64,000 bases of DNA from an uncultured Saprospiraceae bacterium (GCA_937921775.1 CAKZUK010000033.1:1-64000), one strand, 5' to 3'. Counted from the first letter of the stretch, positions 44,130 through 54,489 are shown. Notes: a model not told the origin generated them from the letters alone. Program-made: numbers and translations.

Positions 44130-45659
44130 TTACAAATCAAACTTAATTCCTTGAGCCAAAGGCAAAGTACTACTGTAATTGATTGTATTTGTCTGGCGGC
44201 GCATATAAGCTTTCCAAGCATCTGATCCACTTTCTCTTCCTCCACCTGTTTCCTTCTCACCACCAAAAGCTCCACCTATCTCAGCACCACTGGTACCGAT
44301 ATTTACATTGGCAATACCACAATCAGAACCAGCTGCACACAAGAATGCTTCTGCTTCTTTCACACTATCCGTGATGATTGCAGAGGATAAACCCTGAGGC
44401 ACATCATTTTGCATCGTAATAGCTTCGTCTAGGGTCTTGTACTTCATTAAGTAAAGAATTGGAGCAAACGTCTCGTGCTGTACAATCGCATAACTGTTCT
44501 CTACCTCAGCAATACATGGCTGCACGTAGCATCCACCTTTGTATTTCGCTCCTTTCAGTTGACCTCCAGTTACTACAAACTTACCTCCCTCTTCCTTTAC
44601 TTTTGAAATAGAATCGAGATAGTTACTTACTGCATCTTTATCAATTAGAGGTCCTACGTGGTTTTTCGGATTCAAAGGATTTCCAATTTTCAATTGCTTA
44701 TATGCCTTTACCAATCCTTTCTTCACCTGGTCGTATACACTTTCGTGAACAATCAAACGACGAGTAGAAGTACAACGTTGACCAGCCGTACCCACCGCAC
44801 CAAAGACAGCACCAGTAAGTGCGATATTCATATCTGCATTTGGGCTAATGATCATAGCATTATTTCCACCTAACTCTAACAAGCTACGTCCTAGGCGCTG
44901 TGCAACAGTAGCTGCTACAATCTTACCCATACGTGTACTTCCTGTAGCAGATACCAAAGGAATACGTTTATCATTTGTCATCAACTCTCCTACCTTGTAA
45001 TCACCATTAACTAGAGAGCAAACACCTTCTGATACTTTGTTCGCTTTTAATACCTTGTGCAAAAGATTTTGACAAGCAATAGCACACAATGACGTTTTCT
45101 CAGATGGCTTCCAAATACAAACATCACCACAAACCATGGCAATCATTGAGTTCCATGCCCAAACAGCTACTGGGAAGTTGAACGCAGAAATAATACCTAC
45201 TACGCCTAGTGGATGCCATTGCTCATACATACGATGGCTAGGGCGCTCTGAGTGCATAGTAAGACCATAAAGTTGACGTGACAATCCAACTGCAAAATCA
45301 CAGATGTCAATCATTTCTTGGACTTCACCAAATCCTTCCTGAAGACTTTTTCCCATTTCATAAGAAACAAGACGACCTAGTGAATCTTTATGCTTACGCA
45401 ATTCTTCACCGTACTGACGTACAACCTCTCCGCGCTTTGGAGCAGGAACACTTTTCCAGTCGCCATAGGCCTTTTGGGCCGTCTTCATGACGCGTTCATA
45501 TTCCGACTTAGTGGTTACACTAACGCTGCCAATATAAGCACCATCAACTGGGGAATAGGAATCAATGTATTGTTTTGAAGTTGCAAAAGACTTAAGGCCA
45601 GTGCTGGTTCCTTTGTTCTTTTTTGCAAGTCCGAGTTTCTTTAAAAAGCTTGTATTCAT
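44130..45659 (-). CDS. aldehyde dehydrogenase, ALDH7-type
   Basis: NAD(P)-dependent aldehyde dehydrogenase of 509 residues. The catalytic Glu262 is in LELGGNN and Cys296 in GQRCTSTR; NAD-binding VSATGSTRMG (about 236-245) is present. The overall pattern (YEQWHPLGVVGIISAFNFP) matches the ALDH7A1/alpha-aminoadipic semialdehyde dehydrogenase group, suggesting a role in lysine catabolism or aldehyde detoxification. Monocistronic. Confidence 0.9.
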   Translation of the reverse strand: MNTSFLKKLGLAKKNKGTSTGLKSFATSKQYIDSYSPVDGAYIGSVSVTTKSEYERVMKTAQKAYGDWKSVPAPKRGEVVRQYGEELRKHKDSLGRLVSYEMGKSLQEGFGEVQEMIDICDFAVGLSRQLYGLTMHSERPSHRMYEQWHPLGVVGIISAFNFPVAVWAWNSMIAMVCGDVCIWKPSEKTSLCAIACQNLLHKVLKANKVSEGVCSLVNGDYKVGELMTNDKRIPLVSATGSTRMGKIVAATVAQRLGRSLLELGGNNAMIISPNADMNIALTGAVFGAVGTAGQRCTSTRRLIVHESVYDQVKKGLVKAYKQLKIGNPLNPKNHVGPLIDKDAVSNYLDSISKVKEEGGKFVVTGGQLKGAKYKGGCYVQPCIAEVENSYAIVQHETFAPILYLMKYKTLDEAITMQNDVPQGLSSAIITDSVKEAEAFLCAAGSDCGIANVNIGTSGAEIGGAFGGEKETGGGRESGSDAWKAYMRRQTNTINYSSTLPLAQGIKFDL

Positions 45660-45987
45660 TAGTGCTTAATTTTTGATTTATAATTTTTTATCGTTTACAT
45701 AAAATTGAAAAAGAAGCTGACTGACTAATTATCTGAAAGGTCTAAAAAGTAGACTTAGCTTCACTAACAGGCGGCAAAAATATGAATTTTAACAGCCTTT
45801 AACAGGAAAACATACAATTTAACTTTAGAGTAAGTAATAAACTACTGTTTAAAAAGGTTTCTAATCCGGAATTTGCAAAGAGTCAATGACTTTCAATTCC
45901 CAAGGAACAAAAACAAACATACAGAAAAGGAACAGCAACAAACACGAATTACAATTGAGCTTAGAACCAAAACAAAACAAGTTTACT

Positions 45988-46188
45988 ATGAAAAAGTTTC
46001 AAAGCCTGGTAGCTGATCTTTCGTCAAAAGGCCTGGGAGTACTTATCCTGCAAAATGTCTTTTACGAAAGAACAGCCCAGCAAGTTTCCAAATTATTTTA
46101 TCCTCTTTATTCTGAACCACAGATCCCAATTACACTCCCAAAGAGTGTGTCCAAAACCGTTTATAATTATCCTGTGCATTTATTCTGA
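45988..46188 (+). CDS. possible small protein, unknown
   Basis: A 66-codon frame with start MKKFQSLVADLSSKGLGVL and a Tyr/Pro-rich C-terminus. The frame opens 34 codons further upstream at 45886. No signal peptide, motif or family is recognised. Its reality rests on codon makeup that looks ordinary for the genome, an ATG with lysines following, and a terminator downstream at 46397. Could equally be a chance ORF on a noncoding RNA. Confidence 0.35.
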   Translation: MKKFQSLVADLSSKGLGVLILQNVFYERTAQQVSKLFYPLYSEPQIPITLPKSVSKTVYNYPVHLF

Positions 46189-46208
46189 AGAGGTCATCCC
46201 AAAGAGAT

Positions 46209-46292
46209 TCTAATCCGATTTTAGCATGCACGTGGTGATACATAATTATAGGAGGCTATAACGTATCACCACATTTTTAAACTACGATTAGA
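46209..46292. ncRNA. nested-hairpin element, candidate structured RNA
   Basis: Three coaxial helices can form: outer TCTAATC (46209-46215) with GATTAGA (46286-46292), middle GTGGTGATAC (46232-46241) with GTATCACCAC (46263-46272), and inner TTATAG with CTATAA around GAGG. All pair perfectly. It is 21 nt past the small ORF and 105 nt before a terminator. No known riboswitch consensus was recognised. Confidence 0.45.
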
Positions 46293-46396
46293 CAGATTCA
46301 AAAACCGACAAACTACACGGTGTTCAAGATTTTTTTTAAAAAAAATCTAAACGAGCATAAAGAATTTTTTAGTTATTTATTCATGGAACTCATTTT

Positions 46397-46436
46397 AAAA
46401 GCAAAGCATTTTATCGATGCTTTGCTTTTCTTTTTT
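46397..46436 (+). terminator. + strand terminator in the 45.7-46.7 kb gap
   Basis: AAAAGCAAAGCAT and ATGCTTTGCTTTT form a perfect stem with a 7-nt loop, followed by C and six T. There is no annotated + strand gene before it except the small ORF at 45988. Confidence 0.85.
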
Positions 46437-46736
46437 CCAAGAACTTTTTTGACTGTGTGACGACGTACCGGAATCCCTTTTTAAGGTCCTTAGCTAAGGG
46501 CCAATTGCCAACAGCAGGCAATCTGTCACGCACTCAACCCTTTTATACGAGAGGAATGATGAAATAGTTTGTGGAATTAAAGTTAAAAATAAAATGAAAA
46601 CCTTGAACTGGGCTTACTGATGTATGAAAAATTTGCAAAACAACTTCTCTTTAAGGAGAGAACAAATTTGTGAATATCGAAAGCATCAAATATAGCGCAT
46701 TGCAACTGTGAATGAAACTGCCATCTGGAGTGGCGA

Positions 46737-48989
46737 CTACGCCGCATCATCGTCCTTCATCAACCATCTCACCATTACGGGAATTAATAGTAAATCACTA
46801 ACTACCGCACTTACCAGAGTAAGACTAATCAACAAACCAATCGTAACACTAGGTGGATGTATGGAAGTCAATAAGACCATGAAACCAAAAAACAGAATAA
46901 GTGAAGTTAGACAGATGGCCTTACCCGTTTCCATAAAAGTAATATGTAACGACTCTTCAATACTGAGTCCTTTATTTAGCGACAGCTTAAACTTACTCAA
47001 AAAGTGAATCGTGTCATCCACCGCAATCCCAAACACGATTGCAAAAATGATAGAAATACCTGCATCAAGGTCAATGCCTAAATAGCCAAGCATCGCTCCC
47101 GCCAGTAAAAGCGGAAAAATATTTGGAATCAAAGAAATCAAAACCATTCTCCAGTTTCTAAATAAAAGCGCCATTAGTAAACTAATAATGAACACTGCTA
47201 TTCCCAAGCCCTGAATCAGATTGCGTCGAATATAAGCTGCGTTTTTATCTAAGATCAAACCGGTACCAGTTGGTTTGAAAGTGACAATGTTGGGATCGGT
47301 ATTTGCCGCAATCCAAGTATTAATATCATCTTCAATCAACTTAATATTATCGGCTCCGATATCTTTTAGTCGGGTAGAGATACGAGCCATTTTTTGGTTT
47401 TTGCTTAGCATGTTTTCAGTAGCAGATTTCGCTACTTTGCTGGTGAGTTTTTTATATTTTTTATATTTTCCTTCTTCCGCAGGTAGCTGATAGGCCTTGG
47501 GATTATTATTGGAATACATCTGATTAATGCCTTTGTAGACATCAGTGATAGAAGTGATGGATTGAATGGCCTCATATTCTTTCAAATGTTTTTCTACTTT
47601 GTCAATTTGCTTGAGTACCACAATGTCATCGGCCATGTATTCACCTTGTGCAAATACTGCAATGTCCATGGGCCTGAATCCAGTTAACTTATCCTCAAAA
47701 AAGAAAAAGTCTTCTGTTATTTTTTTGCCTATTGGCAAATTACTCTCGATTCGATAGTTCGTTCCAATCTTCATAATTCCGATACCACAGATGATGGCCA
47801 TTAGAACAGCCCCCACTATTATTTTAGAGTGATATTTCTTTGTGAAATTATTAGTTGCAGTCATTAATTTATCCCAACCTTCCTGTGTTTTTCCAAATCG
47901 AATCAACTTGTCGGTAGTAAAGAAAGAAATACAGGCTGTTGTAAAAAAGATGACCGTTAGATATGCAATACCTACACCGATGGCAGCATTCAGACCAAAT
48001 TCTTTGATGGGTGTTACCTTACTGGTCATTAAAGTAAGGAAACCAATAGCAGTAGTGATTGAAGTTAACAGAGTTGCCAGTCCAATTTCTTTGACCGTAA
48101 CTTTTATAGCATCCGTTTTATTACTTCCTTTCCTTAGCTCATCGATGTACTTTGACATGATGTGAATCACATCAGAAGTTCCTACAATGATCATCAGTAG
48201 GGGGTAGAGCGCCGCCATGGCGTTTAAAGGCCTACCGGTACCGCCAAGGAAACCAAAGAACAATAAGAGCCCCATGGCGATAGAAACCAAGGCGATCGTC
48301 ATCCCCCAGAAGCGGCGGAATACCCAAAACATAACAATAGTAACCAACAAACCGGAAATAATCGAAGTGACAATAACTTCTCGCTTTTGCATATCTACCA
48401 TTTCCTTTTGAAAATAAGCAGAACCCAAGAGGTGGTAGTCGTCAAACTCATATTTTTCAAGCGAAGCTTTCAAGGCAGTAATAAATTCATTGGATTGATC
48501 AATATTCAATGCCCCTTTGGTTTTAATACCAACCACCAATGTTGATCCATCTGCTGTAATAAGATTGTTGACAAATCGATCGTCGTTCATGATCAGTGCC
48601 TTGTCTTTTTCGTACTTACTTGGATCGTTGATATGAATTAGTGGGACCGTGGTAATGGCGAAGGGTGTTTTAATGGGGCGTTCCATAGTTGTGAGTGACT
48701 GGCTCTCATTGACATGAGGCAGTCGCAATGCTTCTAGTGTAAAGTCTTTCGTTTTTTGCAAAAAAGATTGTTCAAACACTCCCTCTTCCCTCTCTAAGGC
48801 AACCAGCAAAAAATTGACATCAGCACCAAAGTCTTTTTCAAACTTCAAATAAAATTCAAGATCTTCATCCCCTTGTGGGAAAAACTGCTCCAATGAAAAT
48901 GCGAATTGAAGGTTAAGCGTATGATAAACGCTAAGCGCTGAAAGGATTACAAAAACGGCTGCAATAGTGTTACGATAAATAGGTTTCAT
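46737..48989 (-). CDS. RND/MMPL superfamily exporter
   Basis: Inner-membrane exporter of 750 residues with the duplicated RND layout: TM1 at the N-terminus, a large periplasmic domain (about 30-200), five helices with GTSDVIHIMSKYIDEL (sterol-sensing-like core), TM7 (about 385-410), a second periplasmic domain, and five final helices with GIAVDDTIHFLSKF. The acidic residues in these helices would carry proton flow. Substrates of such MMPL-like proteins are lipids or hydrophobic compounds; none is specified here. Monocistronic. Confidence 0.88.
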   Translation of the reverse strand: MKPIYRNTIAAVFVILSALSVYHTLNLQFAFSLEQFFPQGDEDLEFYLKFEKDFGADVNFLLVALEREEGVFEQSFLQKTKDFTLEALRLPHVNESQSLTTMERPIKTPFAITTVPLIHINDPSKYEKDKALIMNDDRFVNNLITADGSTLVVGIKTKGALNIDQSNEFITALKASLEKYEFDDYHLLGSAYFQKEMVDMQKREVIVTSIISGLLVTIVMFWVFRRFWGMTIALVSIAMGLLLFFGFLGGTGRPLNAMAALYPLLMIIVGTSDVIHIMSKYIDELRKGSNKTDAIKVTVKEIGLATLLTSITTAIGFLTLMTSKVTPIKEFGLNAAIGVGIAYLTVIFFTTACISFFTTDKLIRFGKTQEGWDKLMTATNNFTKKYHSKIIVGAVLMAIICGIGIMKIGTNYRIESNLPIGKKITEDFFFFEDKLTGFRPMDIAVFAQGEYMADDIVVLKQIDKVEKHLKEYEAIQSITSITDVYKGINQMYSNNNPKAYQLPAEEGKYKKYKKLTSKVAKSATENMLSKNQKMARISTRLKDIGADNIKLIEDDINTWIAANTDPNIVTFKPTGTGLILDKNAAYIRRNLIQGLGIAVFIISLLMALLFRNWRMVLISLIPNIFPLLLAGAMLGYLGIDLDAGISIIFAIVFGIAVDDTIHFLSKFKLSLNKGLSIEESLHITFMETGKAICLTSLILFFGFMVLLTSIHPPSVTIGLLISLTLVSAVVSDLLLIPVMVRWLMKDDDAA

Positions 48990-49249
48990 TGAATGGATCT
49001 GTGTTTAGCTGGCGCAATAATACTTCTTTTTGTTGTAACTGTTCAGAACATCTGAAGGCCTAAACACTTACAATCAGTTTAGCCTGTGATCAGTCTTACT
49101 ATCTAAGTCATTTTGCCCTTGTTTTGTTTAAGTTTAGAGATGGTTTTTGAATAACTTTTTAGATAAAGCTCAGTAGATGCTACAAAACACAAGTATTTGA
49201 AAAATAGCTTATGTTTTGTACATTTACTAGAACAATAAAACGAACCAAT

Positions 49250-50374
49250 ATGATCGCACTAGCATTTACCGAATTTCTCTCCATTCCAGATCTTGGAAAA
49301 ATCAGTATTATTCTTCTTATAGGAAGCTTTATGCCCCTTGCGGCAATGACTTACTTCAAAGTAATGCTCAAAAAGAAATCGGCTGAATACAACAAAACAT
49401 TGGCCGACCTAGGGATTGGTTCAGATAAAAGTGTTGAATCATTCTATTCGCCTTCCAAATACATATTACCTGTCGGTTTTGTAACCTTAATATGTTTCAC
49501 AGCAATTACAGCTTTCTCCTATGCAGATGTATATGCAGGAGATATCAAGGATTCGTTGCTGTTGACAGGAGCCTTTTTTGGTAGCGAAAAAACAGGATTA
49601 ATTTATCAAAGTTTGGCTGTCATGAATATGGCCTTTCTAGGTGCTTTTTTATGGTCCGCAAAAAATATCATTCGACGCTTAATCGCTAGGGATTTAGCCC
49701 CAAGCGTATTTTATAGTGCCGGTATTCGGATTATCTTGGCATCAGTGGTTGCATTGGTTTTATCTTTTTTGATTGGTGAACAAAGTAGTACCAACTTTGT
49801 AAGTTTTCGTTCGTCTTTAGGTGTGATTGCTTTCCTTACCGGAATGTTTCCAGAGCGAATTTTACAATATCTGGTTAATTTATATCAACAATATTTTGCG
49901 CCAGACATACTCAATGAAGAAGTCTTGTCACTTTACAAAATTGAAGGCATTAGCCTCCAGCACAAAGAGCGACTCAATGAAATGGGGATTGATAATGCAC
50001 AGAATTTGGCAACAGCCAGTCTAACCACACTTTTAATCGAAACTCCTTTTGGCGCACGTTTAATTTTAGATTGGATCGGTCAGGCTAAATTATTATGCTA
50101 CGCAAAAGAAAATATAGATGGATTGCGACAAGTAGGTATTCGTACCGTCTATGACCTTTACAAAGGGAACAAAAGTCCTGAAGCGCTTAGAGAAATCTCT
50201 GAATCTGTAGGCATAAATACTCCAATGCTACAAGTTATTTACAATCAGGTGATGGATGATATTGGAATAAAAACCCTATATCGTTTCCAACATGGTGTAA
50301 ATGTTCCTGAAAAAGAACACGATTCGCAAAAGTCGGCAGAGGATTTGCCATTAAACCTTACAGAGGCGGATTGA
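49250..50374 (+). CDS. membrane protein with DUF4332-like C-terminus
   Basis: Protein of about 374 residues. ATG 49250 is preferred because the 13 residues before it, from ATG 49211, are short and basic; either is possible. About five hydrophobic helices occupy residues 15-215. The cytoplasmic tail has helix-hairpin-helix-like repeats (IEGISLQHKERLNEMGIDNAQNLATAS and GLRQVGIRTVYDLYKG) as in DUF4332. Function unknown; the HhH-like tail could bind nucleic acid or another protein. Confidence 0.75.
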   Translation: MIALAFTEFLSIPDLGKISIILLIGSFMPLAAMTYFKVMLKKKSAEYNKTLADLGIGSDKSVESFYSPSKYILPVGFVTLICFTAITAFSYADVYAGDIKDSLLLTGAFFGSEKTGLIYQSLAVMNMAFLGAFLWSAKNIIRRLIARDLAPSVFYSAGIRIILASVVALVLSFLIGEQSSTNFVSFRSSLGVIAFLTGMFPERILQYLVNLYQQYFAPDILNEEVLSLYKIEGISLQHKERLNEMGIDNAQNLATASLTTLLIETPFGARLILDWIGQAKLLCYAKENIDGLRQVGIRTVYDLYKGNKSPEALREISESVGINTPMLQVIYNQVMDDIGIKTLYRFQHGVNVPEKEHDSQKSAEDLPLNLTEAD

Positions 50375-50414
50375 TCGTTGTAATGCGGGATAAGTAGGCT
50401 ATACAAATTTTAAG

Positions 50415-50431
50415 GTTCTTTGACAAAGAAC
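50415..50431. repeat. 17-nt palindrome GTTCTTTG-A-CAAAGAAC
   Basis: Perfect palindrome in the 294-nt gap between the DUF4332-like gene and the OmpA gene. Shares GTTCTTTGACAAA with the arms of the inverted repeat at 22512-22618. Confidence 0.6.
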
Positions 50432-50668
50432 AAATGTTAATAAAAGCTGCTTATATCAATTTGATTAATATTCCCGTTGTTAATTTAAATGAAAAGGCAT
50501 CTAGCATGTTTTTAACTTTAGTCTTCGTTCTAAGTAACGAGACCAAATTATTTATATGTTTCCGGTTCTACCTGGCGCTGCCGAGTAGACAGATTTTAAA
50601 TAATTCCGTTAAACTACTTATGTGTTTTCATTTTAATTAAATAAGCGAAACTGCCCCTGCAAGAAGGC

Positions 50669-51775
50669 ATGAGAACACCACAGATTATCCTACTATTATT
50701 GCTAATGACTTGTTTGGTAACAGCCCAAACGGCAACGGCACAGCTTAATATCGTCCCCAATCCTGGGTTCGAAAAATATTCAAGTACACCTATTGGTTGG
50801 TTTTATAAAGGGGCACACTTTACTTCTGTGATGAAGTATTGGAGCTCGCCCACATCAGCTTCGCCTGACGTATTTGGGCCAAGGGTTCGGGTGCCTGCCC
50901 ATTGGGCTTCTAAGGGCTTTGGAGAGCAGTCTGCTCGCTCTGGGAAGTCAATGGTTGGTCTCACCGCTTATGGTTGTGATGAGGGCAAACCACATTGCCG
51001 AGAATATATCCAAATTCAATTGGCAGAACCATTGGTCAAAGGCCAAAAGTATTATGTTGAATTTTGGGTAACCCACCTTTCAAGATCACTACAAGTCAAT
51101 AATCTGGGAGCTTATTTTTCGGATACACCCTTTAAGGAAATCATAGATGTGGTCATTGATGCCGCTCCGCAAATAAAAGCGGATCAGGTCGTATCGGCAT
51201 CTCCCAATAATTGGAAAAAAATATCAGGCAGTTTTGAAGCAAACTCAGAAGCTTCTTATCTGGTGATTGGTAACTTTTACCCTGATAGCTTGACTAAGGT
51301 GCAGCGTTATAATAGCAATAGTTTAAACTATGCTTATTACTATGTTGATGATGTGCAATTGAGAAAAGAACAACCGATTCTTGCGGTGCCGATTAAGGAT
51401 GATGATTTGACGCGTATTACCATCGAAGAAGGTAAAGTAGTACAGTTAAAAAATATCTTTTTTGATACCAACAAAGCGGAACTCTTGCCGCGATCCAACA
51501 TCGAGTTGAAAAAACTATTACAGCTCATGAATGATAACCCAACGATGGTCATCGAAATAAGTGGACACACCGATAGTCGGGGCGATACAGATTACAATCT
51601 TGCGTTGTCTGCTAAGCGGGCAAAAGCAGTGTTTGATTATTTGATCGCCAATGGAATTGGAAATAAGAGAATCCGTTCCGCTGGTTATGGTAGCGCCAAA
51701 GCAATTGCTTCCAACGAAGATGACCTTGGTCGCCAAATGAATCGAAGAGTAGAATTCTTGATTTTGAAAAAGTAG
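50669..51775 (+). CDS. OmpA family outer membrane protein
   Basis: Secreted protein of 368 residues with a signal peptide (1-20, [19 protein letters not shown]). Residues about 25-235 form a carbohydrate-binding-like jelly roll with [19 protein letters not shown]. The C-terminal OmpA domain (about 255-368) has [13 protein letters not shown] and the peptidoglycan-binding [22 protein letters not shown]. It would anchor the outer membrane to peptidoglycan. The N-terminal domain suggests an extra surface or cell-cell role. Confidence 0.9.
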   Translation: MRTPQIILLLLLMTCLVTAQTATAQLNIVPNPGFEKYSSTPIGWFYKGAHFTSVMKYWSSPTSASPDVFGPRVRVPAHWASKGFGEQSARSGKSMVGLTAYGCDEGKPHCREYIQIQLAEPLVKGQKYYVEFWVTHLSRSLQVNNLGAYFSDTPFKEIIDVVIDAAPQIKADQVVSASPNNWKKISGSFEANSEASYLVIGNFYPDSLTKVQRYNSNSLNYAYYYVDDVQLRKEQPILAVPIKDDDLTRITIEEGKVVQLKNIFFDTNKAELLPRSNIELKKLLQLMNDNPTMVIEISGHTDSRGDTDYNLALSAKRAKAVFDYLIANGIGNKRIRSAGYGSAKAIASNEDDLGRQMNRRVEFLILKK

Positions 51776-51791
51776 TTTTTCAAAATCCAAA

Positions 51792-51832
51792 GATCATTGA
51801 GTTCGTATGGCTGACTGACAGGCTCAATGATC
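51792..51832 (+). other. 10-bp hairpin between OmpA gene and rnhB
   Basis: GATCATTGAG pairs perfectly with CTCAATGATC around a 21-nt loop, in the 86-nt gap. There is no T-run after it, so termination is doubtful; it may be an mRNA stability or attenuation element. Confidence 0.5.
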
Positions 51833-51861
51833 CCTCAAAAAAAATCCGTAGATTCGCGGAC

Positions 51862-52449
51862 ATGTTAGCTCCCTATCACAATATCAATGAAGTAGAAGCC
51901 GGCTGTGACGAAGCTGGTCGCGGCTGTTTATCAGGGCCAGTATTTGCCGCTGCAGTTATTCTGCCTTCAGACTTCCATCACCCTGTATTAAACGATTCAA
52001 AACTAATTACAGAAGCGCAGCGCGAAACCTTGCGGCCAATCATAGAAGAGCAGGCCTTGGCTTGGTGTGTTGCAAAGGTTAGTCCTAAAGAGATCGACAA
52101 GATTAATATTCTGAACGCGTCTTTTTTAGCAATGCATCGTGCCGTTAAAAAACTAGAAGTGCGACCAACCGTCTTACTAATTGATGGAAATCGATTCAAT
52201 CCCTATAAAGGAATTCCACACCATTGTATTGTTAAGGGAGACAGTAAGTTTGCTTCTATTGCAGCAGCTTCCGTCCTTGCCAAGACCTATCGGGATGATT
52301 ACATGAAAAAAATAGATAAAAAATTCCCAGACTATGGCTGGCGTCAAAACAAAGGCTATCCTACCAAAGCGCACCGGGCTGTGATTAAAGAACATGGTCC
52401 TACCAAGCACCATCGGATGACATTTAGGTTGTTAGCAGAAGAGGAATGA
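51862..52449 (+). CDS. rnhB: ribonuclease HII
   Basis: Removes ribonucleotides and RNA primers from DNA. 195 residues. Asp16 and Glu17 in [14 protein letters not shown] are the first two catalytic carboxylates, and VLLIDGNRF (near residue 109) carries the third; [21 protein letters not shown] is the RNase HII signature. Normal length. Preceded by a 10-bp hairpin; 86 nt after the OmpA gene. Confidence 0.96.
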   Translation: MLAPYHNINEVEAGCDEAGRGCLSGPVFAAAVILPSDFHHPVLNDSKLITEAQRETLRPIIEEQALAWCVAKVSPKEIDKINILNASFLAMHRAVKKLEVRPTVLLIDGNRFNPYKGIPHHCIVKGDSKFASIAAASVLAKTYRDDYMKKIDKKFPDYGWRQNKGYPTKAHRAVIKEHGPTKHHRMTFRLLAEEE

Positions 52450-52571
52450 TTGAATTTTTGTTTTCTTCAAGTATAGCAGCCAGACTACAAAAGAAGGGAA
52501 AGTTTAGATCGTAATCAATTAAAGAGATACTTTGTAGTAGAATTATTTTTTTTGCATAGGCCTAGACGATT

Positions 52572-54395
52572 TTGTATAAACAAAAAATACGATTGAAAAA
52601 TAAATTTTCTCTTTTAGCTTTTTTCCTTAGTGTCTCATTAATACTGGGAGCCTCTTTTAGCTTTTATCCAAAATGGGAAAAACCAGATGCAGAGAATACT
52701 TTAGGTTGGGATGTAGTCGGATATTATATGTACCTGCCTGCCACATTTATCTATAAAGATTTAAAGACATTATCGTTTTTTCCTGGTATTTTAGATGAAT
52801 ATGGCTTCACACCTTTTTATGGACAAGCCTATTCACATGGAGATGGAATGGTATTAAAATACTCCAGTGGACAAGCCGTGATGTATCTACCCTTTTTTAC
52901 CATCGCTCATATCTATGCCTTAAATAGTGAATACCCTGCGGATGGTTTTTCCAAGCCCTATCAGTTTATGATTAGCTTTGGAAGTTTATTAATTGCCTTT
53001 CTGGGACTATGGTTTTTACGAAAAGTGTTATTGAATTATTTTAGTGATGGAGCTACGGCATGGACCTTAATTGCAATTGTATTTGCCAGTAACTATCTGG
53101 ACTATACGGCCATCAATAGTCCGATGTCTCACAATTATCTATTTACCTTATATAGTTTGCTGCTCTATTTTACCATACGTTTTCATGATAAGCCATCTTA
53201 TAGAAATGCGGGAGCAATAGGACTAATCATAGGTCTGTCTGCCCTTACTCGTCCTACAGAAATACTTGGAGCTTTGATTCCTATACTTTGGGCTGTTTCT
53301 AATTTAAGATTCGCAACGATAAAAAAACGATTTGCTTTTTTGGGAGCACATAAATCCAAGCTGATTTTAGCAACTGGAATTTGTTTACTCATCGGTAGCC
53401 TACAATTAATTTATTGGAAATATGTTAGCGGCTCATGGATAGTATACAGTTATGAAGAGGAAGGTTTTTCCTGGTTGAGTCCTTTCCTAATGGAATGCTT
53501 TTTTAGCTATAGAACAGGTTGGTTGATCTACTCACCAGTTATGTTTTTTTCGCTGATCGGATTTTATTTTTTATTCAAAAAAGATCGAAGATTGTTTTGG
53601 ACTCTTAGCCTTTTTTCGTTCTTGTTTATTTACGTTGTGGTCTCTTGGAATAATTGGTGGTACGGAGGTGGTCTAGGTTTGCGAGCAATGATCCAATCTT
53701 ATCCTATATTAGCATTTCCGATGGCAGCTTGTTTTGATGTTTTATTAAGAAAGAAGATATTGAAATGGTTACTTATTTCGACCATAATTTTATTTACTTA
53801 TTATAATCTGTGGCTCACTTATCAGGCACATGTAGGTGGTATATACAGAGCAGGCAATATGACGAAAGCGTATTTTTGGAAAACGGTTGGGACTATTGAA
53901 CCACAGATAGAAAATCTAAAATTGCTGGATACTGATGATTATTTTTCTGGGAAGCGCAATAATATAAAACTACTTTATCAGAATGACTTTGAGACTGACA
54001 CGACAAGTTATAACTGTCCAAACCTTGTTATTGAGGGAGAGCAGTCATTGTGTGCTGAGCCGGGAAAGTTTACTAATCTTTGTGAATTCGAATTCAAACC
54101 AACTGCCCCATCAGCCTGGATTAGAGCTGAAGCAACATTTCTATGTGAGAAGAAAGAATGGACAGATTGGAAAATGACCCAAATGACGATTCGCTTAACA
54201 AATGGTGAAAATACTGTTAAAGAACGAATGATTCGTATTCATCGATTGATCGATGAAGAGCGTCCCATGGAAGTATACTTTGACTTCGAAATACCTGATC
54301 AGCAGGTAGACAAGATTTTAATATTTATAAATAATACGAATACAAATAAACCAATAGCTTTGGACAAGTTTACTGTGGAGTATTTTACACCCTAG
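52572..54395 (+). CDS. multispanning membrane protein, GT39-like
   Basis: A 607-residue integral membrane protein with about 10-11 hydrophobic helices (residues about 10-430) and a soluble C-terminal domain (about 440-607). GWDVVGYYMYLP near residue 45 and the absence of cofactor motifs resemble lipid-linked-sugar (GT39/GT83-like) glycosyltransferases, but the catalytic Asp pair was not identified with confidence. Only TTG starts are available at the N-terminus (52572; alternatively 52593). Function uncertain. Confidence 0.65.
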   Translation: MYKQKIRLKNKFSLLAFFLSVSLILGASFSFYPKWEKPDAENTLGWDVVGYYMYLPATFIYKDLKTLSFFPGILDEYGFTPFYGQAYSHGDGMVLKYSSGQAVMYLPFFTIAHIYALNSEYPADGFSKPYQFMISFGSLLIAFLGLWFLRKVLLNYFSDGATAWTLIAIVFASNYLDYTAINSPMSHNYLFTLYSLLLYFTIRFHDKPSYRNAGAIGLIIGLSALTRPTEILGALIPILWAVSNLRFATIKKRFAFLGAHKSKLILATGICLLIGSLQLIYWKYVSGSWIVYSYEEEGFSWLSPFLMECFFSYRTGWLIYSPVMFFSLIGFYFLFKKDRRLFWTLSLFSFLFIYVVVSWNNWWYGGGLGLRAMIQSYPILAFPMAACFDVLLRKKILKWLLISTIILFTYYNLWLTYQAHVGGIYRAGNMTKAYFWKTVGTIEPQIENLKLLDTDDYFSGKRNNIKLLYQNDFETDTTSYNCPNLVIEGEQSLCAEPGKFTNLCEFEFKPTAPSAWIRAEATFLCEKKEWTDWKMTQMTIRLTNGENTVKERMIRIHRLIDEERPMEVYFDFEIPDQQVDKILIFINNTNTNKPIALDKFTVEYFTP

Positions 54396-54414
54396 TTGAA
54401 AAGGAGCAATGAAA

Positions 54415-54484
54415 TTGGAAGTAGGAAAGAGCATAGGAATGTAAGCTTTCGCGTCTGTGGGAAACTTTTAGCTCCTACTTCCAA
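54415..54484. repeat. 12-bp inverted repeat between convergent genes
   Basis: TTGGAAGTAGGA (54415-54426) and TCCTACTTCCAA (54473-54484) are exact reverse complements with a 46-nt spacer. It may be a bidirectional terminator-like hairpin or a member of the GGAAGT-rich intergenic family. Confidence 0.6.
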
Positions 54485-54489
54485 CTGCC

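Larger units (their letters stand above)
45660..46736. other. 1.08-kb gap with possible small transcription unit
   Basis: Between divergently arranged-looking minus-strand genes. It contains a possible 66-codon ORF (45988-46188), a nested hairpin element (46209-46292) and a strong + strand terminator (46397-46436). The last 300 nt show nothing clear. This order (ORF, structure, terminator) suggests a + strand transcript of about 0.5 kb. Confidence 0.5.

Noticed and set aside
46708-47007. 99-codon + strand ORF at the end of the RND gene
   Set aside because: It lies antisense to the RND exporter coding region and has no independent support.
50434-50640. 68-codon ORF between the DUF4332-like gene and the OmpA gene
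   Set aside because: Composition looks random, no motif, no plausible Shine-Dalgarno or promoter-linked position; probably chance.
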